Assembly (NCBI GenBank): GCA_016787085.1
Contig: JAEUVJ010000008.1
Span: forward strand, 186,001 to 250,000
DNA from: Chitinophagaceae bacterium
GTDB taxonomy: Bacteria; Bacteroidota; Bacteroidia; Chitinophagales; Chitinophagaceae
Reading direction: 5' to 3'
DNA length: 64,000 bases
The number at the start of each line of letters is the position of its first letter. The stretch's first letter is position 1. Below the pieces are notes generated by a model. That model was given only the letters and a program-made list of their open reading frames with translations, did not search any database and had not been told where the DNA came from. The translations under genes were made by a program, and so were the position numbers. Below are positions 1 through 9,568 of this stretch, in pieces.

Positions 1-1251
1 GTGAAAGCGGCACGCAATGCATATGAAAAATACTGGAAAAAAATGCCGGCCAGAGAAAGGGCCAAATATGTCTTTCGCATAGCGAGAATGGTGCAGGAAA
101 AAGCAAGGGAACTGGCCATCATTGAAACACTGGATGGTGGCAAACCGATCCGTGAAAGCCGCGACTTTGATGTACCTACTGCCGCCAATCATTTCTTTTA
201 CTATGCCGGATGGGCGGATAAATTAGAATATGCTTTTCCCAACAGGAAAGCAGAGGCATTAGGTGTGGCCGGGCAGATCATTCCCTGGAATTTTCCTTTA
301 CTGATGGCGGCATGGAAAATAGCGCCTGCTATATCTACAGGCAATACAGTAGTATTAAAAACAGCAGAGACCACCCCGCTGACGGCATTAAAACTGGCAG
401 AGATCATTGAAGAAGCTGACCTGCCTCCCGGCGTGGTCAATATCATAACCGGCGCCGGCGAAACCGGTGCAGCTATTGTCAACCATCCGGATATCAATAA
501 AATTGCTTTCACCGGTTCTACGGATGTCGGCAAGATCATTCAGCGGGCTGTTGCCGGAACCCATAAGAAAGTAACATTAGAATTAGGCGGTAAAGCAGCC
601 AATATCATTTTTGAAGACGCCCCGATAGATCAGGCGGTGGAAGGGGTGATTAATGGCATTTACTTCAACCAGGGGCATGTATGCTGTGCCGGTTCAAGAT
701 TATATGTACAGGAATCTGTCGCCAAACAGGTGATCCGGAAATTAAAAGACAGGATCGAATCACTGATCGTTGGCGATCCTTTAGATAAGAATACAGATAT
801 AGGCGCTATCAATTCAAGATCGCAACTGGAAACAATACAGAAATACCTGAAGATCGGCAAACAGGAAGGCGCAGAGATGTATGAAAGCAGTTGCCCGCTC
901 CCCAAAAAAGGTTTCTGGTGCCGGCCTACTCTATTTACTAATGTGGCGCAAAGCAACCGCATTGCACAGGAAGAGATATTCGGGCCGGTATTATCTATTC
1001 TTACCTTCCGCACAGATGATGAGGTGATCGAAAAAGCAAATAATTCACCGTATGGATTAAGCGCCGGGGTATGGACAGACAAAGGTTCCAAGATATTCAA
1101 TATGACAAGGAGGATGAGAGCGGGTGTCATCTGGGCTAACACATTCAACAAATTCGATCCATCTTCCCCATTCGGAGGTTATAAAGAAAGCGGTTTTGGC
1201 AGAGAAGGCGGGTTACATGGGCTATTACCGTACCTGTCGTTGAAAGTTTAA
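1..1251 (+). CDS. Aldehyde dehydrogenase, 5'-truncated by window edge
   Basis: NAD(P)-dependent oxidation of an aldehyde to a carboxylate in the cytoplasm. The frame is open from base 1, so the GTG there is probably an internal codon; 416 residues are visible against 480-500 for the family, so roughly 65-80 N-terminal residues lie upstream. Catalytic features are present: Asn97 in IIPWNFP, cofactor-binding Lys120 in VVLK, FTGSTDVG near 170-177, general base Glu194 in LELGGK, and the nucleophile Cys228 in NQGHVCCAG. It ends 108 bases before a shorter aldehyde dehydrogenase-like gene that has lost these residues; together they resemble the two halves of ALDH16. Substrate cannot be told from sequence. 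Family assignment is certain. Confidence 0.93.
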   Translation: MKAARNAYEKYWKKMPARERAKYVFRIARMVQEKARELAIIETLDGGKPIRESRDFDVPTAANHFFYYAGWADKLEYAFPNRKAEALGVAGQIIPWNFPLLMAAWKIAPAISTGNTVVLKTAETTPLTALKLAEIIEEADLPPGVVNIITGAGETGAAIVNHPDINKIAFTGSTDVGKIIQRAVAGTHKKVTLELGGKAANIIFEDAPIDQAVEGVINGIYFNQGHVCCAGSRLYVQESVAKQVIRKLKDRIESLIVGDPLDKNTDIGAINSRSQLETIQKYLKIGKQEGAEMYESSCPLPKKGFWCRPTLFTNVAQSNRIAQEEIFGPVLSILTFRTDDEVIEKANNSPYGLSAGVWTDKGSKIFNMTRRMRAGVIWANTFNKFDPSSPFGGYKESGFGREGGLHGLLPYLSLKV

Positions 1252-1352
1252 AGTTTAATGTCTAAGGTTCTTCAACAACTGAAACAACTGATAACTATAA
1301 AAGAACCTACAAACTGCAACAACTTTAAACTATTAAACCTTAAACTTTAAAC
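1246..1352. repeat. Imperfect inverted repeat between the two ALDH genes
   Basis: GTTTAAAGTTTAA at 1246-1258 is the exact reverse complement of TTAAACTTTAAAC at 1340-1352, and inside it AGGTTCTT (1265-1272) pairs with AAGAACCT (1301-1308). The structure starts within the last codons of the upstream gene and fills the spacer up to the next ATG. It could be an RNA fold that separates expression of the two genes, or a small dispersed AT-rich repeat. There is no clear T-tract terminator. Confidence 0.6.
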
Positions 1353-1359
1353 TATTACC

Positions 1360-2313
1360 ATGGGCAAAACAATCATCAATAAATCTTCACTCAGCATTAG
1401 TGAGAATGGTCTTGAAAAAAAGACATCATCCAAACGATTAGAAGTTTTAAAAACCTATAAAATATACATAGGTGGCCAGTTCCCCAGAACAGAATCCGGC
1501 CGATATTATATTCCTGTTAATGCAGCCGGAAAAAAACTTGCCAATGTTTGCCTGAGTTCCAGAAAAGATTTTCGGGATGCGGTCGTATCAGCCAGAGGCG
1601 CTTTCAGCGGATGGAGCGGCCGTGCTGCATTTAACCGCGGGCAGATATTATACCGCATGGCGGAAATGCTGGAAGGAAGAAAAGCGCAGTTCATAGATGA
1701 ATTGATACAACAGGATGCTACCAAAGCCAAAGCGGAAAAAGAAGTGAACCTGGCCATTGACCGGCTGATCTATTACGCCGGCTGGTGCGATAAATTCCAG
1801 CAATTGTTCAGTTCTGTCAATCCGGTCGCTACTTCTCATTTTAATTTCTCTGTGCCGGAGCCAACAGGCGTGGTCAGCATCATTGCTCCGCAGGATGATT
1901 CATTACTTGGTTTGGTATCTGTGATTGCTCCGGTAATAGCCGGCGGCAATACCTGCGTGGTACTGGCTTCCGAAACAAAGCCCTTATGCGCTGTCACTTT
2001 TGCTGAAGTACTGAACTCTTCCGACCTGCCAGGTGGTGTTGTCAATATGTTAACAGGCAAACCTTCCGAACTGGTATCCTGGTTTGTAGACCATATGGAT
2101 GTAAATGCAACCATTTATTGCGAAAAAGATTCTATCACGCAGAAAATGATGCGGGAAAAGTCAGCGCTGAACCTGAAACGCCTCACTTTCTATGATAAAG
2201 TAAACTGGTACAGTGAGGAAGGCCAGTCGCCCTATTTTATCATGGATACACAGGAAATAAAAACGACATGGCACCCCGTCGAAAATATTGCCGGTGCCGG
2301 TGGTGGTTATTAA
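1360..2313 (+). CDS. Truncated aldehyde dehydrogenase-like protein without active site
   Basis: 317 residues matching only the N-terminal two thirds of an aldehyde dehydrogenase: coenzyme-binding region with GVVSIIAP, PVIAGGNTCVVL and LPGGVVNMLTG. The catalytic residues are absent: the PWNFP asparagine motif reads PQDDS, the VLK lysine reads VLA, and the protein stops before the region holding the general base and the nucleophilic cysteine. The start ATG follows an A-rich spacer. Established knowledge: ALDH16 proteins carry a second, catalytically dead ALDH domain fused behind the active one; here the two parts would be separate genes. A non-catalytic partner of the upstream enzyme is inference. 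The intact frame, conserved fold signatures and clean stop argue against a decaying pseudogene. Confidence 0.8.
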   Translation: MGKTIINKSSLSISENGLEKKTSSKRLEVLKTYKIYIGGQFPRTESGRYYIPVNAAGKKLANVCLSSRKDFRDAVVSARGAFSGWSGRAAFNRGQILYRMAEMLEGRKAQFIDELIQQDATKAKAEKEVNLAIDRLIYYAGWCDKFQQLFSSVNPVATSHFNFSVPEPTGVVSIIAPQDDSLLGLVSVIAPVIAGGNTCVVLASETKPLCAVTFAEVLNSSDLPGGVVNMLTGKPSELVSWFVDHMDVNATIYCEKDSITQKMMREKSALNLKRLTFYDKVNWYSEEGQSPYFIMDTQEIKTTWHPVENIAGAGGGY

Positions 2314-2349
2314 AACTAATTTGGTAAGGTATTTGAATAAATACACGAC

Positions 2350-2808
2350 ATGAGATCATCCTTATTCCTTATTGCCCTTTTTTCATCATTTGTATGTTAT
2401 TCCCAGGTCATTGATTCATCAGCGTTCAAAATGGCTGACAGCAGTTCTGTTGTCATACACAGGGATCCGCGGCTTGACCTGCTGGTAAAAAAACAGATAC
2501 AGATCAATGAAGTGACCAGCCGGGAGGCCCGCAGGTCCGGGAAAGGTTTTCGTTTAATGATCGTCAGCACCAGCAACCGCGATGAGGCTATTGCAGCCAA
2601 GACAAAGGTCTATACCTATTTCCCTGAACTGAAAGCTTACCTGCTATACCAGTCCCCGTATTATAAACTCAAAGCAGGGAACTTCAAGGAAAGAAAAGAA
2701 GCGGAAGACTACCAGAAACGGCTTAAAGCCTATTTCCCCAAAGGGGTCTTTATCATGAATGATATTGTAGAACTGAAACTCGAAAAAGGCAGGGAAGAAG
2801 AACTCTGA
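2350..2808 (+). CDS. Exported SPOR-domain protein
   Basis: 152 residues. Residues 1-19 form a signal peptide ending FVCYSQ, so the protein is exported. Residues of about 68-145 look like a SPOR domain: two beta-alpha-beta units with FRLMIVSTSNRDEA and YKLKAGNFKERKEAEDY, the latter being the typical second half. SPOR domains bind denuded glycan strands of peptidoglycan, often at the division site. The middle (residues 30-65) is a charged linker. It sits 36 bases after the ALDH-like gene and 61 bases before the amidohydrolase; the latter has its own promoter-like box, so a joint operon is not required. Confidence 0.75.
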   Translation: MRSSLFLIALFSSFVCYSQVIDSSAFKMADSSSVVIHRDPRLDLLVKKQIQINEVTSREARRSGKGFRLMIVSTSNRDEAIAAKTKVYTYFPELKAYLLYQSPYYKLKAGNFKERKEAEDYQKRLKAYFPKGVFIMNDIVELKLEKGREEEL

Positions 2809-2857
2809 TCCTGGCTCTTGTATCAGGCTTTTACCGGGCAATAAGACCGGGAATGTT

Positions 2858-2865
2858 TACTTTTG
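2858..2865 (+). promoter_or_regulatory. Promoter -7 box TACTTTTG, four bases before the ATG
   Basis: Exact match to the Bacteroidota -7 consensus TAnnTTTG. It ends four bases before the amidohydrolase ATG at 2870, so transcription would begin at or next to the start codon, giving a leaderless or nearly leaderless mRNA. No convincing -33 TTTG was seen. Confidence 0.5.
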
Positions 2866-2869
2866 CGTC

Positions 2870-4054
2870 ATGCTGCAAAAGATCCGGACATTAGCCGCAA
2901 AATATGCACCTGAATTCATCGAAATACGCCATCATCTTCATGCACATCCTGAACTGAGCTACCAGGAGTTCGAAACGTCAAAATTCGTACAGGCAAAGCT
3001 GAAAGAACAGGGGATCCCTTTTGAAATAAAAGCAACTACCGGCGTCATTGGACTAATAGAAGGGAAAAATCCGGGCAAAAGGATCGTCGCACTGCGTGCC
3101 GACATGGATGCACTGCCGATCAAAGAAGAGAATGACGTCATTTACAAATCAAAGCATGAAGGCGTGATGCATGCCTGCGGGCATGATGTGCACACCACCT
3201 GTTTACTTGGAGCTGCCAGGATATTGAACGAATTAAAAAACGAGTGGGAAGGAACGGTGAAACTGATCTTTCAGCCGGGCGAAGAAAAGAACCCGGGTGG
3301 CGCCAGCCTGCTGATCAAAGAAGGTGTATTGGAAAACCCGGAACCTTCCTGCATATTCGGCCTGCATGTTCATCCCGGTCTGCCCGTTGGTAAAATGAGT
3401 TTCCGCGGCGGTAAAGTAATGGCCAGCGCAGATGAACTCTACATCACCATTAAAGGCAAAGGGGGTCACGCTGCTTCCCCGCACCTTTGTACCGATCCGA
3501 TACTGATCGCTTCGCATCTTATCATCAGCCTGCAGCAGATCGTCAGCCGCAATAATAATCCGCACAATCCTACGGTGCTTTCCATCACTTCTTTCCAGGG
3601 AGGAACAACCACCAATGTGATCCCGAATGAAGTAAAACTAAAAGGCACTTTCAGGGCGATGGATGAAGAGTGGCGTTTTAAAGCACATGATCTCATTCGC
3701 AAAATGGCAACAGACCTTGTGCACAGTATGGGTGGCGAAATTGACCTGTTGATAGATGTGGGCTATCCATCCGTATATAACCACGAAACACTGAACGAGG
3801 CGACCCGGAGAAAAGCAGAAGAATTCATCGGAGAAAAAAATGTAGAAGAGACAGAACCGCGAATGGGCGCTGAAGATTTTGGTTATTACTCGCAGGAAAT
3901 ACCGGGATGTTTTTTCCGTCTTGGGGTCATGAATGAAAAGAAAGGTATCATCTCCGGCGTACATACGCCTACTTTCAATATTGATGAAAATGCCATTGAG
4001 ACCGGCATAGGCATGATGGCCTGGCTGGGAAGCAGTATTGAAATAAAAGAGTAA
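2870..4054 (+). CDS. M20 family amidohydrolase (N-acyl amino acid hydrolase type)
   Basis: 394-residue cytoplasmic metallo-amidohydrolase of the M20D/HipO-like family, which removes acyl groups from N-acyl amino acids or related amides. Visible metal-site motifs: RADMDALPIKEEND, HACGHDVHTT (Cys and His ligands), QPGEEKNPGG (acidic ligand and base), GLHVHPGLPVG, and GAEDFGYYSQEIPG with a late HTPTFNIDE histidine. The dimerisation (lid) domain lies in the middle, around residues 180-300. Length is normal. The ATG at 2870 is supported by the promoter box just before it. Exact substrate is unknown; related enzymes act on hippurate, acetyl-amino acids or indole-acetyl conjugates. Confidence 0.92.
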   Translation: MLQKIRTLAAKYAPEFIEIRHHLHAHPELSYQEFETSKFVQAKLKEQGIPFEIKATTGVIGLIEGKNPGKRIVALRADMDALPIKEENDVIYKSKHEGVMHACGHDVHTTCLLGAARILNELKNEWEGTVKLIFQPGEEKNPGGASLLIKEGVLENPEPSCIFGLHVHPGLPVGKMSFRGGKVMASADELYITIKGKGGHAASPHLCTDPILIASHLIISLQQIVSRNNNPHNPTVLSITSFQGGTTTNVIPNEVKLKGTFRAMDEEWRFKAHDLIRKMATDLVHSMGGEIDLLIDVGYPSVYNHETLNEATRRKAEEFIGEKNVEETEPRMGAEDFGYYSQEIPGCFFRLGVMNEKKGIISGVHTPTFNIDENAIETGIGMMAWLGSSIEIKE

Positions 4055-4145
4055 TGTGGTATTCATGGCACTATTGTAATCACCTACCACTTTTGTAGTA
4101 TTGTTTCAGGCCCCTCCTTGTGTTACCTTTTACAAAACTTATTCT

Positions 4146-5117
4146 ATGGTAGCACATGACAAACCCACCTTCACCTTTGATATTGATCTTGACAAAGAGA
4201 TCAAGGCGTTGCGTACACACAAAAACAAAGACGACAGGAAGATCCCGGATAAAACAGATGATAAACTGTTAGTCGCCACCTGGAACCTCACCAACTTCGG
4301 GTTACAAAAACGCACGGAAGAGCACATCAAATTAATGGCCGAGGTCCTTTCCTGGTTTGACCTGGTGGCCGTACAGGAAGTGGCCGATGATCTCACTCAT
4401 TTCAACAAACTGCTGAAATTTCTTGGAGGCAGTTACAAAGCATTCTTTTCTGACATTGGTGGTAATGCAGAGCGGCTGGGGTTTGTATATGATTCCGCCA
4501 AGGTAAATCCTGTGGGGATGGTAGCTGAATTGGTCATCAAAAAGAAATCCGGCGGCACTTTTACTATCGAGGTAGGTGAAGAGTCTATCACTGTTGACTT
4601 TGATGATTATAACCGGAATCCGTACATGGCCACTTTTGATGCAGGAGGTTTTCGCTTTACAGTTATCAGTGTTCACGCATATTACGGTGATAAAAAACTG
4701 AGGGTCGCTGAAAACAAAGCGTTGAGTACCTGGGTAAAGAACCGTTCCCAAAAACCTGATATCAACCTGCCGAGCAAGAATATCATTATGCTGGGTGATT
4801 TCAATCTCGAAGCCATGAAGCCCACCGACCCCAACTTCAAAGTATTCAAAGAAAACGGCCTGTACCTTCCCAAACATGAAACAGCCTTTATTGACGGCAC
4901 CAACCTGGCAGGGGACAAACATTATGACCAGCTGATGTTCTTTCCCAGCCAGACATTACAGGCATTTAACGGAAAAGTGGGTGTATACGATTTTGATAAT
5001 GCTCTCTTCAAAAAACTATGGAGCAGCCTGGGTGCAGACAACAAAAAGGATTTTCATATCTATACCCGGTACTATATAGCCGATCACAGGCCGCTGTGGG
5101 TACAGTTCAAAATATGA
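4146..5117 (+). CDS. Endonuclease/exonuclease/phosphatase (EEP) family protein
   Basis: About 323 residues in the EEP (DNase I-like) fold: ATWNLTNFG at the N-terminus (metal-site Asn), LVAVQEV (metal-binding Glu), FTVISVHAYYG, LGDFNLE (catalytic Asp/Asn) and a final ADHRPLWVQF (Asp-His pair). An in-frame ATG at 4101 would add 15 residues unlike the family, so the ATG at 4146 is preferred. No signal peptide is apparent, so it probably acts in the cytoplasm. The family covers nucleases, phosphodiesterases and lipid phosphatases, so substrate is open. It stands alone, with about 90 and 150 bases of spacer either side. Confidence 0.85.
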   Translation: MVAHDKPTFTFDIDLDKEIKALRTHKNKDDRKIPDKTDDKLLVATWNLTNFGLQKRTEEHIKLMAEVLSWFDLVAVQEVADDLTHFNKLLKFLGGSYKAFFSDIGGNAERLGFVYDSAKVNPVGMVAELVIKKKSGGTFTIEVGEESITVDFDDYNRNPYMATFDAGGFRFTVISVHAYYGDKKLRVAENKALSTWVKNRSQKPDINLPSKNIIMLGDFNLEAMKPTDPNFKVFKENGLYLPKHETAFIDGTNLAGDKHYDQLMFFPSQTLQAFNGKVGVYDFDNALFKKLWSSLGADNKKDFHIYTRYYIADHRPLWVQFKI

Positions 5118-5268
5118 ATACACGCTGATTTCATTCTTGCTGTAAAAAACTTCCGAAAACAGATTGCATTTCCGAGGCCGTTACTATGAAGTACCTCCTG
5201 AACTATTATTTTGTACCTTGCAGCCCCAAAACAGGGAAGTGCAGAAAGGTATAAAATAAGGATCCAGT

Positions 5269-7617
5269 ATGAACAAAAACGAATTGCGTAGGCAGCAGGC
5301 TCTCGAATACCATGCAAAAGGAAGACCGGGCAAGATAGAAGTCATCCCTACCAAAGAAGCCAAGACCCAGCGGGACCTTTCCCTGGCTTATTCACCCGGA
5401 GTGGCTGAGCCCTGTAAAGAAATAGCCGAAAATAAAGAAGACGTTTATAAATACACAGCCAAAGGCAACTTAGTGGCCGTGATCAGTAATGGCACAGCTG
5501 TACTCGGTCTTGGCGATATAGGGCCGGAGGCCGGCAAACCCGTAATGGAAGGGAAAGGGGTGCTGTTCAAAATATTTGCCGACATTGACGTATTCGATAT
5601 TGAGATCGCTGAAAAAGATCCGGTAAAGTTTGTGCAGATCGTCAAAGCACTGGAGCCCACTTTTGGCGGCATCAACCTGGAAGATATCAAAGCGCCTGAG
5701 TGTTTTTATATTGAACAGGAACTGAAGAAGCAGCTCAGCATCCCCATCATGCACGATGACCAGCATGGTACGGCCATCATCAGTGCAGCAGCATTACTCA
5801 ATGCACTGGAGATACAAAAGAAAAAAATTGAGAAGGTAAAGGTCGTAGTGAACGGGGCCGGTGCTGCCGCCATTTCCTGCATGAAACTATACATCGCCTT
5901 AGGCGCTAAAAAGGAAAATTTTTTAGTGTATGACAGTAAGGGGCTCATCAATACCGACAGGGATGATCTTGATGAGATCAAAAAAGAGTTTACCAGCACG
6001 AGCAAGGCCACTACACTCGAACAGGGATTGAAAGATGCGGATGTATTCATTGGCCTGAGCAAAGGAAATGTGCTGAACCAGGAAATGGTCAAATCAATGG
6101 CCAGGAATGCAATCGTTTTTGCGATGGCCAATCCTGATCCGGAAATAAGCTGGGAAGATGCCACGGCTGCAAGGAAAGATATCATTATGGCTACGGGTCG
6201 AAGCGACTATCCCAACCAGGTGAACAATGTCCTTGGTTTTCCTTACATCTTCCGTGGCGCATTGGATGTGCGTGCCTCGCAGATCAACGAAGAAATGAAA
6301 CTGGCGGCCGTAAGGGCTTTGGCTGAACTGGCCAAGACACCTGTGCCGGATATCGTGAATATGGCATACAATGAAAAGAACATTTCTTTTGGCGAGCATT
6401 ATATCATCCCCAAACCTGTTGATCCTAGATTGTTGTCCACCGTGGCTCCGGCTGTAGCCAGGGCGGCAATCGCCAGCGGTGTTGCCAAACACCCCATTAC
6501 GGACTGGGATGCATATGTAGCCGACCTGGAAACCCGCCTGGGAGTAGATAACCAGGTGATGCGGGCTATTGGCAATAAAGCACGCCGTGATCCGAAACGT
6601 ATTGTATTTGCAGAAGCCGACAACGTTAAAGTATTAAAGGCTGCCCAGATCGTTTTTGACGAAGGAGTAGGTTACCCGATACTGCTGGGTGATGAAACAA
6701 GAATCAGGCAAATGGCAGAGGCTAATGGTATTGACCTGGAAGAGATCCCCATCTTTGACCCGCGTAGCCCGAAAATGGATGAGAAAAGAGAACATTACTC
6801 AGAACTGTTTTTCAAAAAAAGACAACGGAAGGGCTTTAATGCATACGAAGCAAAAAAGGTAATGCGGGACAGGAACTATTTTGGGGCCATGATGGTAGAG
6901 TGTGGTGATGCAGATGCGATGATATCGGGGCTTACCAAAAATTATCCCGATACTATTCGCCCCGCCTTGCAATGCGTGGGTATAGAAGAAGGTGTCAAAA
7001 AGATCGCCGGAATGTATATGGTGCTGACCAAAAAAGGACCATTGTTCCTCGCTGACACTACCGTCAACTTCAATCCTACCGCACAGGAACTGGCCGAAAT
7101 AACATTGCTGGCGGCAAAAGAAGTACGCCATTTCAATATCACTCCGCGTATTGCCATGCTCAGTTACTCCAATTTCGGCAGCAGTGATTCGCCCGAAGCC
7201 CGCTTAGTAGCTGAAGCGAGAAAGATCGTAAAAGAAAAAATGCCTTCGCTGGTCGTGGACGGGGAAATGCAGGCCAATGTAGCTTTCAACAAAGAATTGC
7301 TGAAAGAAAATTACCCGTTCTCTGAACTGGTGGATAAAGAAGTGAACACACTTATCTTTCCTAACCTGGCTGCCGGTAACGTGGCCTATAATATATTAAA
7401 GGAATTAGGCGGCGCCGACACGGTAGGCCCGATCCTTCTTGGGCTGAAAAAACCTGTGCACGTATTGCAGTTAGGCAGCTCTGTCCGCAGTATTTTCAAT
7501 ATGGCATTGATCGCTGTGCTGGATGCACAGATAAAATGCAAGAATGTTTCTACCGAAGAAATTGTAAAAAGATCGCCCTGGTGGAAACGGTTCCGGAAAG
7601 TAAGCAAGGAAATATAA
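5269..7617 (+). CDS. maeB: NADP-dependent malic enzyme with phosphotransacetylase-like domain
   Basis: 782 residues. The N-terminal 430 or so are a malic enzyme: [25 protein letters not shown], and the dinucleotide-binding stretch [13 protein letters not shown]; it decarboxylates malate oxidatively to pyruvate, making NADPH. The C-terminal 330 or so match a phosphate acetyl/butyryl transferase domain ([30 protein letters not shown]). This MaeB architecture is common in Bacteroidota and Proteobacteria, where the PTA-like part is thought to be regulatory through acetyl-CoA rather than catalytic. Length is normal. It is followed by an AT-rich spacer before the lipid transporter genes, with no functional link evident. 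Confidence 0.95.
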   Translation: MNKNELRRQQALEYHAKGRPGKIEVIPTKEAKTQRDLSLAYSPGVAEPCKEIAENKEDVYKYTAKGNLVAVISNGTAVLGLGDIGPEAGKPVMEGKGVLFKIFADIDVFDIEIAEKDPVKFVQIVKALEPTFGGINLEDIKAPECFYIEQELKKQLSIPIMHDDQHGTAIISAAALLNALEIQKKKIEKVKVVVNGAGAAAISCMKLYIALGAKKENFLVYDSKGLINTDRDDLDEIKKEFTSTSKATTLEQGLKDADVFIGLSKGNVLNQEMVKSMARNAIVFAMANPDPEISWEDATAARKDIIMATGRSDYPNQVNNVLGFPYIFRGALDVRASQINEEMKLAAVRALAELAKTPVPDIVNMAYNEKNISFGEHYIIPKPVDPRLLSTVAPAVARAAIASGVAKHPITDWDAYVADLETRLGVDNQVMRAIGNKARRDPKRIVFAEADNVKVLKAAQIVFDEGVGYPILLGDETRIRQMAEANGIDLEEIPIFDPRSPKMDEKREHYSELFFKKRQRKGFNAYEAKKVMRDRNYFGAMMVECGDADAMISGLTKNYPDTIRPALQCVGIEEGVKKIAGMYMVLTKKGPLFLADTTVNFNPTAQELAEITLLAAKEVRHFNITPRIAMLSYSNFGSSDSPEARLVAEARKIVKEKMPSLVVDGEMQANVAFNKELLKENYPFSELVDKEVNTLIFPNLAAGNVAYNILKELGGADTVGPILLGLKKPVHVLQLGSSVRSIFNMALIAVLDAQIKCKNVSTEEIVKRSPWWKRFRKVSKEI

Positions 7618-7709
7618 CAACACAACGAATGCAAAATGCAGGGCCAGAAAACCCGGCCCGGGCACTGTTTTACATTTTACATTTAGTATTTTAGATTTTT
7701 ATTTCACCA

Positions 7710-8447
7710 ATGACCATCTTTACTGATATAGGCCAGTACCTGCTGATGATCAAAGGCATGTTTTCCAAACCCGAGAATGGAAAGATGTACTGGAAAGAAT
7801 TCATTCATCAGTGCGCTGAGATCGGTATCGGCTCTTTGGGAATAGTGGCGATCATCTCTGTTTTCATTGGCGCCGTATCCACTATTCAGACAGCTTACCA
7901 GCTGGTGAGCCCGCTGATCCCTCCCTCCACCATAGCACAGATCGTACGGGATACCGTTATTCTTGAATTTGCCCCTACCCTTGTATGTATCGTGCTGGCT
8001 GGTGTGGCAGGGAGCCGTATAGCCAGTGAACTGGGCAATATGAGAGTGAGTGAGCAGATAGATGCCCTCGAAATAATGGGCATTAATACAAAGGCATACC
8101 TTATCATGCCAAAGATCATAGGGTCATTATTAATGATACCTCTGCTTGTCGTTATATCCATGGCACTGGGTATATGGGGCGGACGTTTGGCCGGCACAGC
8201 GGCTAAAATTCTTTCAGCCAGTGAATATGATAAAGGTTTACTGGGAGATTTTCGCCCCTATAATGTCATCTTTGCACTGATCAAATCCTATTTCTTTGCT
8301 TTTATCATTTCAAGTATCGCCGCTTTTTATGGTTATTATGTAAAAGGCGGAGCACTCGAAATAGGAAGAGCCAGTACCAAAGCGGTGGTAGTGAGTTGTA
8401 TTTTGATATTGTTTGCAGATTATGTGTTGTCAGCGCTATTGTTGTAA
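7710..8447 (+). CDS. MlaE-family ABC transporter permease
   Basis: 245-residue inner-membrane protein with about five to six hydrophobic segments and MlaE-family signatures: ISVFIGAVSTIQTAYQL, the cytoplasmic loop RIASELGNMRVSEQIDAL that contacts the ATPase, LEIMGI, and ALIKSYFFAFIIS. These permeases move phospholipid between inner and outer membranes together with an MlaF ATPase and an MCE (MlaD) protein. The ATPase gene follows after 166 bases; no MCE gene is in this window and it presumably lies elsewhere. Family assignment is firm, direction of transport is not. Confidence 0.9.
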   Translation: MTIFTDIGQYLLMIKGMFSKPENGKMYWKEFIHQCAEIGIGSLGIVAIISVFIGAVSTIQTAYQLVSPLIPPSTIAQIVRDTVILEFAPTLVCIVLAGVAGSRIASELGNMRVSEQIDALEIMGINTKAYLIMPKIIGSLLMIPLLVVISMALGIWGGRLAGTAAKILSASEYDKGLLGDFRPYNVIFALIKSYFFAFIISSIAAFYGYYVKGGALEIGRASTKAVVVSCILILFADYVLSALLL

Positions 8448-8589
8448 CCACATATCCGTTGACCCTAGTCGTGGTAACAAAGCCAGAAGAAAGGATAGAT
8501 TTGGTTTGAGCAGCTTTAGGTATCTGATAAAATCGTTTATTTACCTTTTTTAATACATCAGAAATTCATCATAAACTAAAAACATTCTA

Positions 8590-8613
8590 ACTCCCCTTTA
8601 GGGGGCTGGGGGT
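8590..8613 (+). repeat. 24-bp palindromic repeat ending at the ATPase start codon
   Basis: ACTCCCCTTTAGGGGGCTGG plus GGGT. CCCCT and AGGGG can pair around TT. The reverse-complement copy, one C shorter, is at 10448-10470. It abuts the ATG at 8614, so it forms the ribosome-loading region of the ABC ATPase gene. Similar GC-rich short repeats are dispersed in Bacteroidota genomes. Confidence 0.75.
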
Positions 8614-9426
8614 ATGATCGAAGTAAAAAACATACGGAAAAGTTTTGGCGATAAGGTCGTCATCAATGACGTCAGCACAGTGATGAAAGCCGGGCAATGT
8701 AACCTGATCATTGGCTCCAGCGGCAGCGGCAAGACCGTACTGATGAAATGCATGGTGGGCCTCTTCGAACCTGACAGCGGCGAGATACTGTACAGTGGCC
8801 ATAGTTTTACAGAAATGGGACCTGAAGAAAGAACAGAGATCAGGAAAGAAATAGGCATGCTGTTCCAGGGTTCTGCCTTGTTCGACAGCCAGACTGTCGA
8901 ACAGAATGTCATGTTCCCGCTGGATATGTTTACTAAATGGACCATTTCCAAAAAAATGGAACGGGTCAATGAAGTATTGGCCAGGGTAAACCTGGTGGAA
9001 GCCAACAAAAAGTATCCCGCCGAACTGAGCGGCGGAATGAAAAAACGTGTGGCCCTGGCAAGAGCTATCGTTTTAAATCCTAAATACCTTTTCTGTGATG
9101 AGCCTAACTCAGGCCTGGATCCCCAGACCTCACTGGTCATTGATAAACTGATACAGGAAATAACCAAGGAATACAATATCACCACGGTTGTCAATACCCA
9201 TGATATGAACTCTGTGATGGAGATCGGCAACTACATTCTTTATATGTACCAGGGCAATAAAGAGTGGGAAGGCAGCAACAAAGAGATCATCTTCAGTAAG
9301 AACGAGCGTCTGAACCAGTTCATTTTTGCATCGGAGTTCCTGCAGGACGCCAAGGAGATGAGAATGCTCGAAGAAACCGGTAAGATACCCCATCACCGGA
9401 ACTTTGGCAATACCCAGCAGCCATAA
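8614..9426 (+). CDS. MlaF-type ABC transporter ATP-binding protein
   Basis: 270-residue ABC ATPase. Walker A is GSSGSGKTVLMKCMVG, the Q-loop LFQGSALFDS is typical of MlaF-like proteins, the signature is LSGGMKKRVALARA and Walker B LFCDEPNSGLDP, followed by the His switch VNTHDM. It powers the MlaE-type permease encoded just upstream for phospholipid trafficking. The first ATG directly follows a GC-rich palindromic repeat, so translation may start from a structured leader. The C-terminal 30-40 residues extend past the usual ATPase core, as in other Bacteroidota homologues. Confidence 0.9.
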   Translation: MIEVKNIRKSFGDKVVINDVSTVMKAGQCNLIIGSSGSGKTVLMKCMVGLFEPDSGEILYSGHSFTEMGPEERTEIRKEIGMLFQGSALFDSQTVEQNVMFPLDMFTKWTISKKMERVNEVLARVNLVEANKKYPAELSGGMKKRVALARAIVLNPKYLFCDEPNSGLDPQTSLVIDKLIQEITKEYNITTVVNTHDMNSVMEIGNYILYMYQGNKEWEGSNKEIIFSKNERLNQFIFASEFLQDAKEMRMLEETGKIPHHRNFGNTQQP

Positions 9427-9539
9427 CATTACTGCCTGTTGACATTCCGGGAACGTTCCCAGTTTGATTTCTTATTTTTTAGTCCCTTTAACCAGCCGTT
9501 TACAAATTAATGGCCAACCCATATTTGCCTATTATCCCT

Positions 9540-9547
9540 TACTTTTG
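9540..9547 (+). promoter_or_regulatory. Promoter -7 box TACTTTTG before sucD
   Basis: Exact TAnnTTTG match, 21 bases before the sucD ATG at 9569, leaving room for a short leader. No clear -33 element at the expected spacing. Confidence 0.5.
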
Positions 9548-9568
9548 CCGGACTTTTAAATACATGCT

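Noticed and set aside
660..1151. 163-codon open frame on the minus strand inside the first ALDH gene
   Set aside because: A shadow of the well-supported aldehyde dehydrogenase; composition and length are explained by the codon pattern of the real gene.
1360..2313. Second ALDH gene as a frameshifted pseudogene
   Set aside because: The frame is intact, has a clean start and stop and keeps fold motifs; loss of several separate catalytic residues suits a pseudoenzyme better than recent decay.
4332..4922. 196-codon open frame on the minus strand
   Set aside because: It lies wholly inside the EEP hydrolase gene, which has clear family motifs; the reverse frame has no recognisable domain or start context.
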